A DNA stretch of 64,000 nt from Streptomyces sp. ISL-43 (GTDB lineage: Bacteria > Actinomycetota > Actinomycetes > Streptomycetales > Streptomycetaceae). The translations under genes were made by a program, and so were the position numbers. Under the pieces are notes generated by a model, which was not told where the DNA came from, did not search any database, and saw only the letters and a program-made list of their open reading frames with translations. The first letter of the stretch is position 1, and every line of letters starts with the position of its first letter. The DNA lies in assembly GCF_018614195.1 (NCBI RefSeq), contig NZ_JAGGOT010000070.1, forward strand, positions 861-64,860, in the 5' to 3' direction. This document shows, in pieces, positions 26,658-34,774 of the stretch.

Positions 26658-28184
26658 TCAGGAGACGGGCAGATTCGCGACTCGAAGGGCATGCAACAGG
26701 TCCCGGTGGTGCGTCCCCGAGAGGGCTTCGGCCGCCCGCAGCAGCCGGGGCGCGAACCACCTCGGATCCCGGCGGGCCAGGCGGGCCGACTCCTCGGCGG
26801 TGCGGACCCGGACGAAGGCTTCGAGCAGGGCGTCGGCCTCGCGGGTGCGGCCGGCGGCGCCGAGTGCGAGGGCGGCCTCGGCGAGCTCCGCGGCGGGCCT
26901 GGCCGCGCCCTGGCGCAGCAGGGCGTCGCAGTCGGCCGGGCCCAGCGCGGCGGCGGCCGCGGCGAAGCGGGCGGGGGGCAGCGAGGCCGCCTCCCAGAGC
27001 AGGGTGGCCCAGTCGGCGGCCAGCCCGGCCCGCCCCAGCGCCTCCCCCAGCCCGGGCAGCCACTGCGCGGGCCAGGCCGCGGCCTCGCACAGCAGCGCGT
27101 GCGCCTCCCCGCTCAGGCCTCGCGCCCGCAGCCCGATGAGCGCGCCCACGAGCCCGCCCACGGGATCCCCCTGCCCGACCGGCGCGACCCCGTCCACGGG
27201 ATCCCCCTGCCCGACCGTCGCAGCCCCGTCCACGGGATCCCCCTGCCCGACCGGCGCAGCCCCGTCCACGGGATCCCCGCACGCCGGCCGGGTCCCGCGC
27301 GGAGCGGAGGTCTGGCGGGCTGGGCGGCCGAAGCGGGCGCCGCGCAGCGGGGTGTCCGCCGACGGGTGGCCCGGGGGCGGCGTGAATGCCTGGGCTTCGG
27401 GCACCGGCGCGCCCGCGTACCGCGCTCCGCCCGTCCGCCGCGCACCGCGCAGCCACCGCCCCTCGGCCCGCCCGACGGGCTCCCCCGCCCCTGCCGGCGC
27501 GGCGTCCTCGCCCCCGGCCTGAGATCCGGCCCGTACGCCCTCCTCCGCCCCGGCCCGCACCCCGGCCGACGTCCCGGCCTGTGTTCCCTCCTGGCTCCCA
27601 GACGGCGTCGCGCCCCGCGTCCCGGACCGAGGCCCGGCCGCGCGCCGCGCCGGAACCCCGGTCAAGGGCTCCGCCGGGGCGACCCGTACCAGCGCCGCCA
27701 GGCGGGCAGTCAGGTCCGACTGGCGGGCCGAGGCGCGGGAGGCGTCGTCCCGGGTCCAGGAGAGTTCGCGGGTCAGGGCGTCCGCCGTCGCCGGATCCGC
27801 GGTCTCCGCGAGTCGTGCCGACAGCGCGCGCAGCGCCCTCTGCGCCTGGGTCCACTGCGTCGCGGCCGCCGCCAGCAGGGTGCGCAGTTCCTCCTCACCG
27901 CCCGGCAGCCGGTCCCAGGCTTCGACGGCCGCTCCCCGCAGCGTGGCGGCGTACTGCGCCTCCCGGGCGAGCGCCACCGGGCCCACCGGACCCGCCAAGT
28001 CGCCGATCAGCGACTCCAGTACGTCCCACGGCGGCATCGCGGCTCCATCCAGGCAGGCCCGCATGCCTTCCGGGTCCCTCCGCAGGAACTCACCGCACCA
28101 GCCCGCCCCTGGATCCAGCCGCTGCATCAACCCCCGCATGTAGCCGGAGAGTTGACCGATCACCTGTGAAGTCGCGGTCTCCAT
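26658..28184 (-). CDS. Hypothetical protein with a Gly/Asp repeat linker
   Basis: About 508 residues, not recognised. The N-terminal part (about 1-180) is helical and Ala-rich, with conserved-looking LRRDPEGMRACLDGAAMPPW. The middle (about 185-350) is low-complexity Pro/Gly/Arg and contains a 12-residue unit GDPVDGAAPVGQ repeated about three and a half times. The C-terminal part (about 350-505) is again helical with leucine-rich HEAT-like spacing (LLCEAAAWPAQWLPGLGEAL). It resembles streptomycete proteins of unknown function with helical ends and a disordered centre. The ATG at 28184 is preferred over the GTG at 28202. Confidence 0.7.
   Translation of the reverse strand: METATSQVIGQLSGYMRGLMQRLDPGAGWCGEFLRRDPEGMRACLDGAAMPPWDVLESLIGDLAGPVGPVALAREAQYAATLRGAAVEAWDRLPGGEEELRTLLAAAATQWTQAQRALRALSARLAETADPATADALTRELSWTRDDASRASARQSDLTARLAALVRVAPAEPLTGVPARRAAGPRSGTRGATPSGSQEGTQAGTSAGVRAGAEEGVRAGSQAGGEDAAPAGAGEPVGRAEGRWLRGARRTGGARYAGAPVPEAQAFTPPPGHPSADTPLRGARFGRPARQTSAPRGTRPACGDPVDGAAPVGQGDPVDGAATVGQGDPVDGVAPVGQGDPVGGLVGALIGLRARGLSGEAHALLCEAAAWPAQWLPGLGEALGRAGLAADWATLLWEAASLPPARFAAAAAALGPADCDALLRQGAARPAAELAEAALALGAAGRTREADALLEAFVRVRTAEESARLARRDPRWFAPRLLRAAEALSGTHHRDLLHALRVANLPVS
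27156..27276. repeat. 36-bp in-frame tandem repeat, about 3.4 copies
   Basis: Units start at 27156, 27192, 27228 and 27264 (partial), each beginning CCACGGGATCCCCCTGCCCG. The period of 36 keeps the host frame open and encodes GDPVDG(A/V)A(P/T)VGQ. Near-identity of the copies implies recent expansion. Confidence 0.9.
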
Positions 28185-28229
28185 CCCCGCATTGGATCCC
28201 ACTCGTGTTACGGGCGGGCTACGGGAGTC

Positions 28230-28622
28230 TCAAGGCTTGACGGCGAGCGTGACACCGATCGCGGTGTGCGGCCGCTTGCCCCGCCGGGCCACGGCGGCCG
28301 GCACGTCCACCACCCAGAACTGCCACGTGTACTTGCGCGACATCAGCTTCCGCACGCGCTTGAGCCCCGCCTCGTCCATCAGCCGCGCCTCGCCCTCGGC
28401 CACCGGAGCCCCCTCGACCACGTGCCCCCGTACGTCACACGCCACGACCTCGACCCGGCCGTTGTTGCGTATCCGCTTGACCTTCCACGAATCGCTGCGC
28501 GTCCACACGTAGAGCTCACCACCGTCCGCCGCCGCCCACACCGGTGTGGCCACCGCCGTGCCGTCCTTGCGGAAGGTGGTGAGACTGACGTACCGCGCTC
28601 TGCCCAGCTCTTCAACCGTCAT
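28230..28622 (-). CDS. PPOX-class (pyridoxamine-oxidase-fold) F420-dependent protein
   Basis: 130 residues of the split-barrel flavin-binding fold: RARYVSLTTFRKDGTAVATPVW near the N-terminus, then LYVWTRSDSWKVKRIRNNGRVEVV, and a final QFWVVDV. Short PPOX proteins of this type in actinobacteria mostly bind F420 or FMN and reduce or protect small molecules. The substrate is unknown. A 17-bp tandem repeat lies immediately upstream of the start. Confidence 0.85.
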   Translation of the reverse strand: MTVEELGRARYVSLTTFRKDGTAVATPVWAAADGGELYVWTRSDSWKVKRIRNNGRVEVVACDVRGHVVEGAPVAEGEARLMDEAGLKRVRKLMSRKYTWQFWVVDVPAAVARRGKRPHTAIGVTLAVKP

Positions 28623-28640
28623 GCGCCGACCCTACGCGGA

Positions 28641-28720
28641 GGGCCCGGCTCCGCGCAGGGCCCGGCTCCACGCAGGGCCCGGCTCCACGCAGGGCCCGGC
28701 TCCACGCAGGGCCCGGCTCC
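28641..28720. repeat. 17-bp tandem repeat upstream of the PPOX gene
   Basis: Four full units plus a partial one, at 28641, 28658, 28675, 28692 and 28709, with consensus GGGCCCGGCTCCACGCA; the first unit has G for A at position 13. The array starts 19 bases before the PPOX start codon and fills most of the gap behind the truncated gene at 28751. Confidence 0.9.
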
Positions 28721-28750
28721 GCCGCCGCGGCCGTCGCCCCGCGGCCGAGG

Positions 28751-29041
28751 TCAGGGCACCACGCCGGCCGGGTGCGCCGTGTGGTCGAGGGAGGCGTAGC
28801 GGCTCTTCAGGAGCGCCTTGTAGGCGGAGGTCCACGACTCCTCGCCGGCCGCGGCCGTCTGCTTCGCGTGCTGGAGCCGGGTGTGGCTGACGACGGCGCC
28901 CGGGTGGCGGAAGACCACGTCGTCCGGGGCCCTGGACTGGGCCCGGCCCTCGGGTGCGGCGCGTGCCGCGAGCAGCAGGCCTGCCGCGAGGAGGACGCCG
29001 ATGATTCCGAGACCGAGTCGCATGGATGCGGATGCGTTCAT
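28751..29041 (-). pseudogene. Truncated secreted alginate-lyase-family protein (N-terminal remnant)
   Basis: 96 residues. A signal peptide or lipid-anchor-like hydrophobic segment (about 7-27, ending ARAAPEG) is followed by FRHPGAVVSHTRLQHAKQTA and SWTSAYKALLKSRYASLDHT. That motif series is the start of the alginate lyase/heparinase-like (PL5-type) secreted proteins, as I know them. Those continue for about 300 more residues, but here the frame stops directly after GVVP. No continuation is visible downstream, where a 17-bp tandem repeat begins. The likely reading is a gene remnant after deletion. A short functional protein cannot be excluded. Confidence 0.6.
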
Positions 29042-29213
29042 GTCTGACACGCCTTCACGCTTGCCCCGCGCTCCGCTCCTCCCACCGCCCATTGCGCCGT
29101 TCGGCCGCCGGGCCCGCCCTAACGGCGCGCCGGACGGCGGACCCGGCGGCCGAACGGCCGAGGCGCCGGACGGGCACCCGAGGGACGCCCGAGGGACAAC
29201 CGGCAGTCGCGCC

Positions 29214-29465
29214 TCAGACGGGCACGAGCGCGCAGCGCCGCATCACGTCGTCCAGGGAGAGCCCCAGGGCCCCGGCGAGGGCGGCCACGGTGAAGAAGGC
29301 CGGCGTCGGGGCCCGGCCGGTCTCGATCTTGCGGAGCGTTTCGGCGGAGAGCCCGGCGCTGGCCGCGACCTCGACCATGCTCCGGCCGCCGCGGGCCGTG
29401 CGCAACAGGGCGCCCAGGCGCTCGCCGCGCTCGCGCTCTTCGGGTGTGAGGGGGGTACGGACCAT
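29214..29465 (-). CDS. Small XRE-family transcriptional regulator
   Basis: 83 residues, almost entirely one Cro/C1-type helix-turn-helix: RGERLGALLRTARGGRSMVE, recognition-helix region SAGLSAETLRKIETGRAPTP, then TVAALAGALGLSLDDVM. It is divergent from a methionine aminopeptidase gene with 64 bases between starts, and the AT-rich dyad in that gap is its likely operator. It probably represses itself and the peptidase gene; this is inference. Confidence 0.85.
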   Translation of the reverse strand: MVRTPLTPEERERGERLGALLRTARGGRSMVEVAASAGLSAETLRKIETGRAPTPAFFTVAALAGALGLSLDDVMRRCALVPV

Positions 29466-29488
29466 GGCTCCATCCTACCCCGGACCCC

Positions 29489-29526
29489 AATAACTATCCC
29501 GTTACAGTTATACCGGTATAGTTATT
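29489..29526. promoter_or_regulatory. AT-rich dyad between XRE regulator and map; leaderless promoter
   Basis: AATAACTAT (29489-29497) and ATAGTTATT (29518-29526) are 9-bp inverted arms, and a perfect 12-bp palindrome TATACCGGTATA lies at 29509-29520. TATAGT (29517-29522) could be a -10 whose start point would be the ATG itself, and no Shine-Dalgarno sequence precedes map. A bound repressor would cover this promoter. Confidence 0.65.
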
Positions 29527-29529
29527 GGC

Positions 29530-30297
29530 ATGGTGGAACTGAAGTCAGACCGATCGATCGACGAGATGCGCGCCGCGGGCCGCGTCGTCGCGCACGCCCT
29601 CGCCGCCGTCCGGGACCGGGCGGGCGTCGGAGTGTCCCTGCTGGAGCTGGACCGGGTGGCCCGCGAGGTCCTCCGGGAAGCCGGCGCGGCCTCCCCCTTC
29701 CTGGGCTACCGGCCGCCGTTCGCGCCGGTGCCCTTCCCCGGGGTCGTCTGCGCATCCGTCAACGACGCGATCGTGCACGGCATCCCCGACGGCTACCTGC
29801 TGCGCGACGGCGACCTGGTCAGCATCGACTGCGGCGCGACGCTGGGCGGCTGGGTCGGCGACGCGGCCGTCAGCTTCACCGTGGGCCGGGCCCGCCCCGC
29901 CGACCTGCGGCTCATCGGGACCGCCGAGGCCGCCCTCGCGGCGGGCATCGCCGCCGCGCGGCCCGGCAACCGCGTCGGGGACATCGCCCACGCCATCGGC
30001 ACGGTCTGCCGCGCCGCCGGGTACGGCATCCCGGACGGCTTCGGCGGGCACGGCGTCGGACGCTCCATGCACGAGGAGCCGGGCGTGCCCAACGAGGGCC
30101 CGGCCGGGAAGGGTACGAAGCTGCGCGCCGGCATGGTGATCGCGATCGAGCCGATGCTGATCGCGGGCGGCACGGACGACTACACCTGCGACGCGGACGG
30201 CTGGACCCTGCGGACCGTCGACGGCAGCCGCGCCGCGCACGCCGAGCACACGGTCGCGATCACCGCGGACGGCCCGAGGATCCTCACCGCCCTGTAG
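29530..30297 (+). CDS. map: Type I methionine aminopeptidase
   Basis: 255 residues with all five metal ligands of the pita-bread fold: Asp100 (VSIDCGAT), Asp111 (GDAAVSF), the His in GGHGVGRSMHEEP, the Glu in VIAIEPML and the Glu in HAEHTVAI. His83 (AIVHGIP) is also present. It removes the initiator methionine from nascent proteins. Its coupling to a private XRE regulator, rather than to the translation-gene cluster that usually holds map, suggests an accessory copy under specific control. Confidence 0.93.
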   Translation: MVELKSDRSIDEMRAAGRVVAHALAAVRDRAGVGVSLLELDRVAREVLREAGAASPFLGYRPPFAPVPFPGVVCASVNDAIVHGIPDGYLLRDGDLVSIDCGATLGGWVGDAAVSFTVGRARPADLRLIGTAEAALAAGIAAARPGNRVGDIAHAIGTVCRAAGYGIPDGFGGHGVGRSMHEEPGVPNEGPAGKGTKLRAGMVIAIEPMLIAGGTDDYTCDADGWTLRTVDGSRAAHAEHTVAITADGPRILTAL

Positions 30298-30300
30298 CTC

Positions 30301-32109
30301 CTACGGCTTCCCGCGCGGGTGGACCACCATCGCCGAGCCCCCACCCCGCCGGGTGGTCTCGGCGGCGGCCAGCCACCGCCCGTCGGGCAGCCTCTGGACG
30401 CCGGTGGCCGCGCCGATCTCCGGGTTCTGCCGGAAGCCGTGGCCCAGGGCCTCCAGCTCTGCGCGGACCGGGCTGTTCCACAGGCCCGGCTCCAGTTCCG
30501 TGGTGGTCTGGTTGCGCTGGCTGGCGCGCGGCGCGGCGATGGCGGCCACCAGCGGCAGCCCCCGGTCCAGGTGGCCGGTCAGGGTCTGCAGGACGGTGGT
30601 GATGATGGTGGCGCCGCCGGGGGAGCCCACCGCGAGGACGGGACGCCCGTCCTCCAGCACGATGGTCGGGGACATGGACGAGCGCGGCCGCTTGCCGGGG
30701 CCGGGCAGGTTCGGGTCGGGGACGCCGGGGGCGGCCGGCGCGAAGGAGAAGTCGGTCAGCTCGTTGTTGAGCAGGAAGCCCCGGCCCGGCACGGTGATGG
30801 CGCTGCCGCCCGTCGACTCGATGGTCAGGGTGTAGGAGACCACGTTGCCCCAGCGGTCGGCGACGGTCAGGTGCGTGGTGTTCTCCCCCTCGTACGTGGT
30901 CGGGGCGGCCTGTCCGCCGGCGCCGCAGGCGACCGGGTGGCGCGGGTCGCCGGGGGCGAGCGGGCTGGTCAGCGCCTTGCCCGGGTCGATGAGGCAGCCG
31001 CGCGTGTCGGCGTACCGCTGCGAGAGCAGCTCCCGGGTGGGCACGTCCTCGGCGGCCGGGTCCCCGACCCAGCGGCCCCGGTCGGCGAAGGAGATCCGGG
31101 AGGCCTCGATGAAGCGGTGCAGGTACCGCGCCTCGGACAGCGAGCCGAGGTCGGAGCGCTCCAGTATGTTCAGCGCCTCGCCGACGGTGGTGCCGCCGGA
31201 GGAGGACGGGGCCATGCTGTAGACGTCCAGGCCGCGGTAGCCGACCCGGGTCGGGTCCTGCCGCTTGGTCGCGTACGCGCGCAGGTCGCCGGTGGTCAGG
31301 TCGCCGGGGCGGACCACGCGGGTGGCGGCCGGGTCCACCGGGGGCTTGCGGACGGCGCGGACGATGTCCTCGGCGAGCGGTCCCCGGTAGAGCGCGCCCG
31401 CGCCCTTGCGGCCGAGCTCGGCGTAAGTGGCGGCCAGATCGGGGTTCTTGAAGGTGGAGCCGACCACCGGGAGGGCTCCGCCGGGCAGGAAGAGCTTCCT
31501 CGTGTCGGGGAAGTCCCCGAAGCGGTCCTGGTTGAGCTCGGTCTGCGCCCGGAAGGTGGCGTCGACGGTGAAGCCGTCCCGCGCCAGCTTCTCGGCGGGT
31601 TTCAGGAGTTGGCCCAGCGGGCGGGTGCCCCAGGCGTCGAGCGCGCTCTGCCAGGTCGCGGGGGTGCCGGGGACTCCGACGCCGCGGCCGCTGGTCTGGC
31701 CCTCGGCGAAGGGGATGGCGACGCCGTTCTCCTGGAACAGTGTGGCGGTGGCGGTCGCCGGCGCGGTCTCGCGGCCGTCGATGGTCCGCACGCGGCCGGT
31801 CCGCGCGTCGTAGTGGACGAAGTAGCCGCCCCCGCCGATGCCGGCGGAGTACGGCTCGGTGACCCCGAGTGCGGCGGCCGTCGCGACGGCGGCGTCCACG
31901 GCGTTGCCCCCGGAGCGCAGGACCGCGATCCCGGCCGCGCTGGCATCGGCGTCGACGCTGGCGACGGCACCGCCGTAGCCGGTGGCGACCGGCACCTTCG
32001 CCGGGGCGCCGGCGGCGCCCGCCGGGGACGGCGGTGCGGCCGCGCCGGTGGAGACGAGCGCTCCGGCGAGAGCGACGAGGGCTAACTGACGTGCGGCGGA
32101 ACGACGCAT
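30301..32109 (-). CDS. ggt: Secreted gamma-glutamyltranspeptidase
   Basis: 602 residues. A signal peptide (MRRSAARQLALVALAGALVS) leads to a full Ntn-hydrolase: GNAVDAAVATAAALGVTEP, GGGYFVHYDA and the autocleavage/nucleophile threonine in YEGENTTHLTVADRWGN, followed by the SMSPTIVLEDGRP and GSPGGATIITTVLQ segments of the small subunit. It hydrolyses glutathione and gamma-glutamyl peptides outside the cell. GGAGG lies five bases before the ATG at 32109, which decides the start. It is convergent with map, three bases apart. Confidence 0.92.
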   Translation of the reverse strand: MRRSAARQLALVALAGALVSTGAAAPPSPAGAAGAPAKVPVATGYGGAVASVDADASAAGIAVLRSGGNAVDAAVATAAALGVTEPYSAGIGGGGYFVHYDARTGRVRTIDGRETAPATATATLFQENGVAIPFAEGQTSGRGVGVPGTPATWQSALDAWGTRPLGQLLKPAEKLARDGFTVDATFRAQTELNQDRFGDFPDTRKLFLPGGALPVVGSTFKNPDLAATYAELGRKGAGALYRGPLAEDIVRAVRKPPVDPAATRVVRPGDLTTGDLRAYATKRQDPTRVGYRGLDVYSMAPSSSGGTTVGEALNILERSDLGSLSEARYLHRFIEASRISFADRGRWVGDPAAEDVPTRELLSQRYADTRGCLIDPGKALTSPLAPGDPRHPVACGAGGQAAPTTYEGENTTHLTVADRWGNVVSYTLTIESTGGSAITVPGRGFLLNNELTDFSFAPAAPGVPDPNLPGPGKRPRSSMSPTIVLEDGRPVLAVGSPGGATIITTVLQTLTGHLDRGLPLVAAIAAPRASQRNQTTTELEPGLWNSPVRAELEALGHGFRQNPEIGAATGVQRLPDGRWLAAAETTRRGGGSAMVVHPRGKP

Positions 32110-32224
32110 CCGTACCTCCGGTAGACGGCCTGTCAGACCCCCCTGGACCGGGCCTGGATCCGGCACTGTAACTTCACCGCACCCCCCGCGTCAGGACGGC
32201 CTCGTGACGGCTACCATCCGCCGC

Positions 32225-32950
32225 ATGAACGACGACGTGCGCAACATCGTGCTGGGGGTGGCGGCCACCGCCATCAGCGGCGGCTTCGGCTGGTTCGCCC
32301 GGACCTACCTGTGGCGCCGCGCGCTCCGCCGCAAGCAGGCCTTCTTCGGGCTGCCGACCGGCTCCGACTGCCTGTTCGTGGTCAACCGGCAGATGGGCGG
32401 CACCGATCGGTCAGTGCACCGCAACGACGCGTTCGCGCTCCTGGAGATATCCGCGCTGATCAAGGACTGCGGGGCGAACCTGCAGATCCTCACCCACGAC
32501 GAGTCCCGCCAGGGCTTCGGCGAGCGCGCCGAGTTCTGTGTCGGCGGTCCCGTATCCAACGCGCGTACGGCGGCCCATCTGGCGTCCATGCTGCCGGGGG
32601 TCCGGGTGGACCTCTCCACCGAACCCGGTCCGGGCCGCGGGTCGATCACCGTCGGCGGGGAGTCCTACCTCTGGCAGCGGGGCCAGGCGGAGTACGTGGT
32701 GCTGGCCCGGCTGACCGCGGGGCCGGGGACCCGGCCGGTGTTCCTCATCTCGGGGCAGACCGCGATCAGCAACCAGGCGGGCGCCCGCTTCCTGGCCCGC
32801 AACCACGTGGAGCTGGCCCGCCGGCACGGCGGGAGCTCCTTCTGCCTATTGCTGAAGGTGGTCAACTCGGATGCCTACGGGCCGGACGTGACCGAGCTGC
32901 TGGCGGACGTCACCGGCGCGGCCCTGACACCCGTAGCGGCAGCCGTGTGA
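32225..32950 (+). CDS. Membrane-anchored hypothetical protein
   Basis: 241 residues, no recognised family. One N-terminal helix (about 5-24, IVLGVAATAISGGFGWFART) followed by a WRRALRRK basic stop-transfer points to a cytoplasmic soluble domain. It contains FFGLPTGSDCLFVVNRQMGG, an EYVVLARLT strand and a C-terminal NSDAYGPDVTELLADVTG. The ATG at 32225 follows TACCAT by seven bases without a ribosome site, so the message is probably leaderless; a GTG at 32204 is the alternative. Its 3' end overlaps the convergent P450 gene by 41 bases. Confidence 0.75.
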   Translation: MNDDVRNIVLGVAATAISGGFGWFARTYLWRRALRRKQAFFGLPTGSDCLFVVNRQMGGTDRSVHRNDAFALLEISALIKDCGANLQILTHDESRQGFGERAEFCVGGPVSNARTAAHLASMLPGVRVDLSTEPGPGRGSITVGGESYLWQRGQAEYVVLARLTAGPGTRPVFLISGQTAISNQAGARFLARNHVELARRHGGSSFCLLLKVVNSDAYGPDVTELLADVTGAALTPVAAAV

Positions 32951-34199
32951 TGCCGTTGATGAAGTTGGAGACCAACCGGCGTGGCTCCCCCGCGAGTTCG
33001 GGCGGCGGCATCAGGGCGCGCCACTCCTCGTAGAGGACGCGCAGCTGGAGCCGGGCGAAGTGGGCGCCGAGGCAGACGTGCGGGCCGTCCCCGAAGGAGA
33101 CGTGCGGGTTGGGCTCGCGGCCGAGGTCGAGGCGCCCCGGATCGGCGAAGACCCGCTCGTCGTGGTTGGCGGAGGCGTGGAAGACCACCACCTTGTCCCC
33201 GGCCCGGACCGGCTGCCCCGCGAGTTCGGTGTCGGCGGCGGCCGTGCGGCGAAAACTCAGCACCGGCGGGTGGACGCGCAGGAGTTCCTCGACGGCCTTG
33301 TCCACCGGGACCCGCCCGTCGGCGAGTTCGGCGTACGCGCGCGGGTCGCGGGCCAGGGCGAGCAGGCCGCCGGGCGCGGCGGAGCGCACGGTGTCGTTGC
33401 CCGCGACGGTGAGCAGGAAGAAGAACATCTCCAGCTCCGCGTCCGCCAGTTCGGCGAACGCGAGGGCGGTCATCACGTCGTCGCCGGGGTGGGCGCGCTT
33501 GTACGCGGCCAGTTCGCGGGCGTACCCGAACATCTCCCCCAGCAGCGCCGGCGAGCGCGGGTTCAGCGGCTTCCCGTCCGGGCCGCGCGGCGGCTCGGGG
33601 GCGTCCTCGGGGTCCTGGTAGCCGATGACGCGCACCGTCCACTCCAGCAGCAGCCCCCGGTCGGCGGCCGGGACGCCCAGCAGGTCGGTGAGGTTCAGCA
33701 GCGCGTACTCGTCGGTGACGGCGCGCACCAGGTCCGCGGCCTGGCCCTCGGCGCCGTCCCGGGCGGCGCCGAGCAGCGTACGGGCCCGCTCGCGGACCCG
33801 GACGGCGAAGGCGTCGACGCGGGCCGGGGTGAAGGCGCGGGCGACGGTACGGCGCAGCTTGCCGTGCTCGGGGGGATCCTGGTTGAGCATGGTGCGCCGC
33901 AGGAAGGGCAGGTCGGCCGGGTCGGGGTCGCGGATCTGGGTGGCGCCCAGGTGGGAGGAGTACGTCTGGTGGTCGCGCAGGACCCGGACCACGTCGGCGT
34001 GCCGGGTGACGGCCCAGAAGCCGGGGCCGGCGGGCCAGCCGAGTACCTCCGGCTCGCTCTGCCAGGCCACCGGGCGGTGGTCGCGCAGCAGCCGGTAGCG
34101 CTCGTGCGGGACGCCTTCGGCGTAGACGCGCGGGTCGAAGACGTCGGGGGTGTCCACCGCTTGCTCCCGGGTGGCGGGGCGCGGGCCTGGATGATCCAT
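32910..34199 (-). CDS. Cytochrome P450 (CYP125/142-like)
   Basis: 429 residues. The I-helix oxygen-activating motif is LTVAGNDTVRSAA, the K-helix ExxR is EELLRVHPPV, and the heme-ligand loop is SFGDGPHVCLGAHFARLQLR. N-terminal FDPRVYAEGVPHERYRLLRD and NQDPPEHGKLRRTVARAFTP match the actinobacterial group that oxidises sterol side chains or similar hydrophobic substrates. No ferredoxin or reductase gene is adjacent. An in-frame extension to 34355 lacks family similarity, so the ATG at 34199 is chosen. Confidence 0.92.
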   Translation of the reverse strand: MDHPGPRPATREQAVDTPDVFDPRVYAEGVPHERYRLLRDHRPVAWQSEPEVLGWPAGPGFWAVTRHADVVRVLRDHQTYSSHLGATQIRDPDPADLPFLRRTMLNQDPPEHGKLRRTVARAFTPARVDAFAVRVRERARTLLGAARDGAEGQAADLVRAVTDEYALLNLTDLLGVPAADRGLLLEWTVRVIGYQDPEDAPEPPRGPDGKPLNPRSPALLGEMFGYARELAAYKRAHPGDDVMTALAFAELADAELEMFFFLLTVAGNDTVRSAAPGGLLALARDPRAYAELADGRVPVDKAVEELLRVHPPVLSFRRTAAADTELAGQPVRAGDKVVVFHASANHDERVFADPGRLDLGREPNPHVSFGDGPHVCLGAHFARLQLRVLYEEWRALMPPPELAGEPRRLVSNFINGITRLPLRVSGPRR

Positions 34200-34249
34200 G
34201 GGCCACACGGTGGCGGGGCGCGGGCCCGGCCCGCAAGGGGGCCGCGCGG

Positions 34250-34774
34250 TCAGCCGGCGGGGACCGCGCAGTCCGCACGCTCCTCCTTGCCCTCGGCGTC
34301 GGTGAGGGTGACCTCCGGAGTCGGGGTGATGCGCACCCCCGCGAGGGCCGTGCACGCCACCTGGCGGCGGGCCGTCGCGGACAGCGGCCCGACCGGGAAC
34401 GGCAGCTTGATCTGGACGCTCGTCCCGTCGTCGCTGATCGTGAGCCAGGTCGCCACGACCCGCTTGGTCTCCACTGCCGGGAGCGCGCTGGTCAGGCCCA
34501 CCTCCTGGGCGGCGCTGTCCGGACCGGCCAGCAGCCGCGTGATCAGGTAGTTGGGCGAGGGGTGCGAGGGCCCGTCGAGGAGCGCCACCGGAACGAGCCC
34601 GCCCTCGGGCGGGACGAAGTACACGATGCCCGTCTCCGGCCCGGTGGCCAGTTTCACGGTGCCGGCGCGGCCGCTCTCGACGACCCCGGTGGTGGCGATG
34701 GAGCCGCAGCCGGTGGCGAGCAGGAGCGGACCGATCAGCGCGGCCGCGGCCGCAGCCGTCCGTACCGGTCTCAT
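34250..34774 (-). CDS. GerMN-domain lipoprotein of a two-component operon
   Basis: 174 residues. A lipobox (LLLATGC, with Cys at 23) follows a hydrophobic signal. The mature part is one GerMN domain: GIVYFVPPEGGLVPVALLDG, LITRLLAGPDSAAQEVGLTSALP and KRVVATWLTISDDGTSVQI. GerMN modules occur in sporulation and envelope lipoproteins and probably bind other surface partners. The ATG overlaps the kinase stop (ATGA), so this is the third gene of a regulator, kinase, lipoprotein operon. Confidence 0.88.
   Translation of the reverse strand: MRPVRTAAAAAALIGPLLLATGCGSIATTGVVESGRAGTVKLATGPETGIVYFVPPEGGLVPVALLDGPSHPSPNYLITRLLAGPDSAAQEVGLTSALPAVETKRVVATWLTISDDGTSVQIKLPFPVGPLSATARRQVACTALAGVRITPTPEVTLTDAEGKEERADCAVPAG

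Noticed and set aside
28641-28720. Tandem 17-bp units considered as a CRISPR array.
   Set aside because: Units are contiguous with no spacers and no cas genes are nearby. The same holds for the 36-bp coding repeats at 27156-27276.
33391-33430. P450 I-helix AGNDTV suspected of lacking the catalytic threonine.
   Set aside because: The Asp-Thr acid-alcohol pair is present; the Val in the next position also occurs in well-known P450s such as P450cam.
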